A DNA stretch of 5,977 nt from Chloroflexota bacterium (lineage in GTDB: Bacteria > Chloroflexota > Anaerolineae > Anaerolineales > Villigracilaceae): contig JAKANW010000206.1 of NCBI GenBank assembly GCA_021823555.1, positions 1-5,977 of the forward strand. Direction: 5' to 3'. The position numbers and the translations under genes were made by a program. The notes below the pieces were generated by a model. That model did not search any database, was not told the origin of the DNA, and saw only the letters and a list, made by a program, of their open reading frames with translations. Of this stretch, positions 5,832-5,977 are shown one piece after another. Numbering within the stretch: position 1 is the stretch's first letter; each line of letters opens with the position of its first letter.

Positions 5832-5977
5832 ATGCTTGACGCCAATCAATTCCACCGCATCGTTCAATCCATGCCCTTCCTGCAAGACGCGGACGCGGCG
5901 CTGGTGCGCGAGTTCCAACAGGCCGCCTCGTTTGCGCACATCCCGGTGGGACATGACGTGTTCGTCGAAGGCGACCG
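5832..5977 (+). CDS. Crp/Fnr-family or other cyclic-nucleotide-binding-domain protein, N-terminal part only
   Basis: An ATG at 5832, 21 bp after the comEC stop, opens a frame that runs off the right edge (48 codons plus 2 bases). The visible protein begins MLDANQFHRIVQSMPFL and includes REFQQAASFAHIPVGHDVFVEGDR. This is the characteristic start of a cyclic-nucleotide-binding (cNMP) beta-roll: an N-terminal helix with a short 'PFL' turn, a helix, then the strand pattern ipaGe-vf-eGD. The DNA-binding helix-turn-helix expected of a Crp/Fnr regulator lies beyond the window. The protein could instead be another cNMP-domain protein such as a channel, protease or kinase fusion. No Shine-Dalgarno sequence or obvious promoter is present in the 21-bp gap, so co-transcription with comEC is likely. 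Confidence 0.75.
   Translation, partial: MLDANQFHRIVQSMPFLQDADAALVREFQQAASFAHIPVGHDVFVEGD

Noticed and set aside
5220..5954. Minus-strand open frame of 244 codons spanning the comEC end and the Crp/Fnr start
   Set aside because: It overlaps two plus-strand genes supported by family motifs, and its Arg/His-rich translation is typical of an antisense reading.

Overview
The window reads as ordinary bacterial chromosome from a moderately G+C-rich organism. The gene families, the Thr/Pro-rich C-terminal tail on a membrane protein, and the near absence of Shine-Dalgarno sequences with -10 boxes lying directly upstream of start codons fit a member of Chloroflexota (Anaerolineae-like). This placement is inferred from style and was not tested by a search.

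Layout. The left half (89-3013) is a minus-strand pair of paralogous genes, 36 bp apart, each encoding a YbjT-like protein: an NmrA/atypical-SDR Rossmann domain fused to a C-terminal DUF2867/SRPBCC-like domain. Just downstream of the pair, at the left edge (76-1, minus), a short open frame with a basic then hydrophobic start may be the beginning of a membrane protein cut by the window. The centre (3014-3305) is a 292-bp divergent intergenic region. It holds two outward-facing -10 elements very close to the start codons, a 16-bp near-perfect palindrome with a second half-copy, and a cluster of phased CAGAT repeats with two interleaved inverted repeats. The right half (3306-5810, plus) is a full-length ComEC/Rec2-family DNA-uptake channel protein. 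It is followed after 21 bp by the first 48 codons of a Crp/Fnr-type cyclic-nucleotide-binding protein that runs off the right edge.

How the genes relate. The two SDR genes probably form one transcription unit, and comEC with the Crp/Fnr gene another, running in the opposite direction. No functional link between the SDR pair and comEC is visible beyond the shared intergenic region. The most notable point is that the metallo-beta-lactamase-like domain of this ComEC has lost every recognisable metal ligand while keeping the surrounding framework. It therefore looks like a pseudo-nuclease domain on an otherwise intact channel. No RNA genes, insertion sequences, CRISPR arrays or clear factor-independent terminators were seen.
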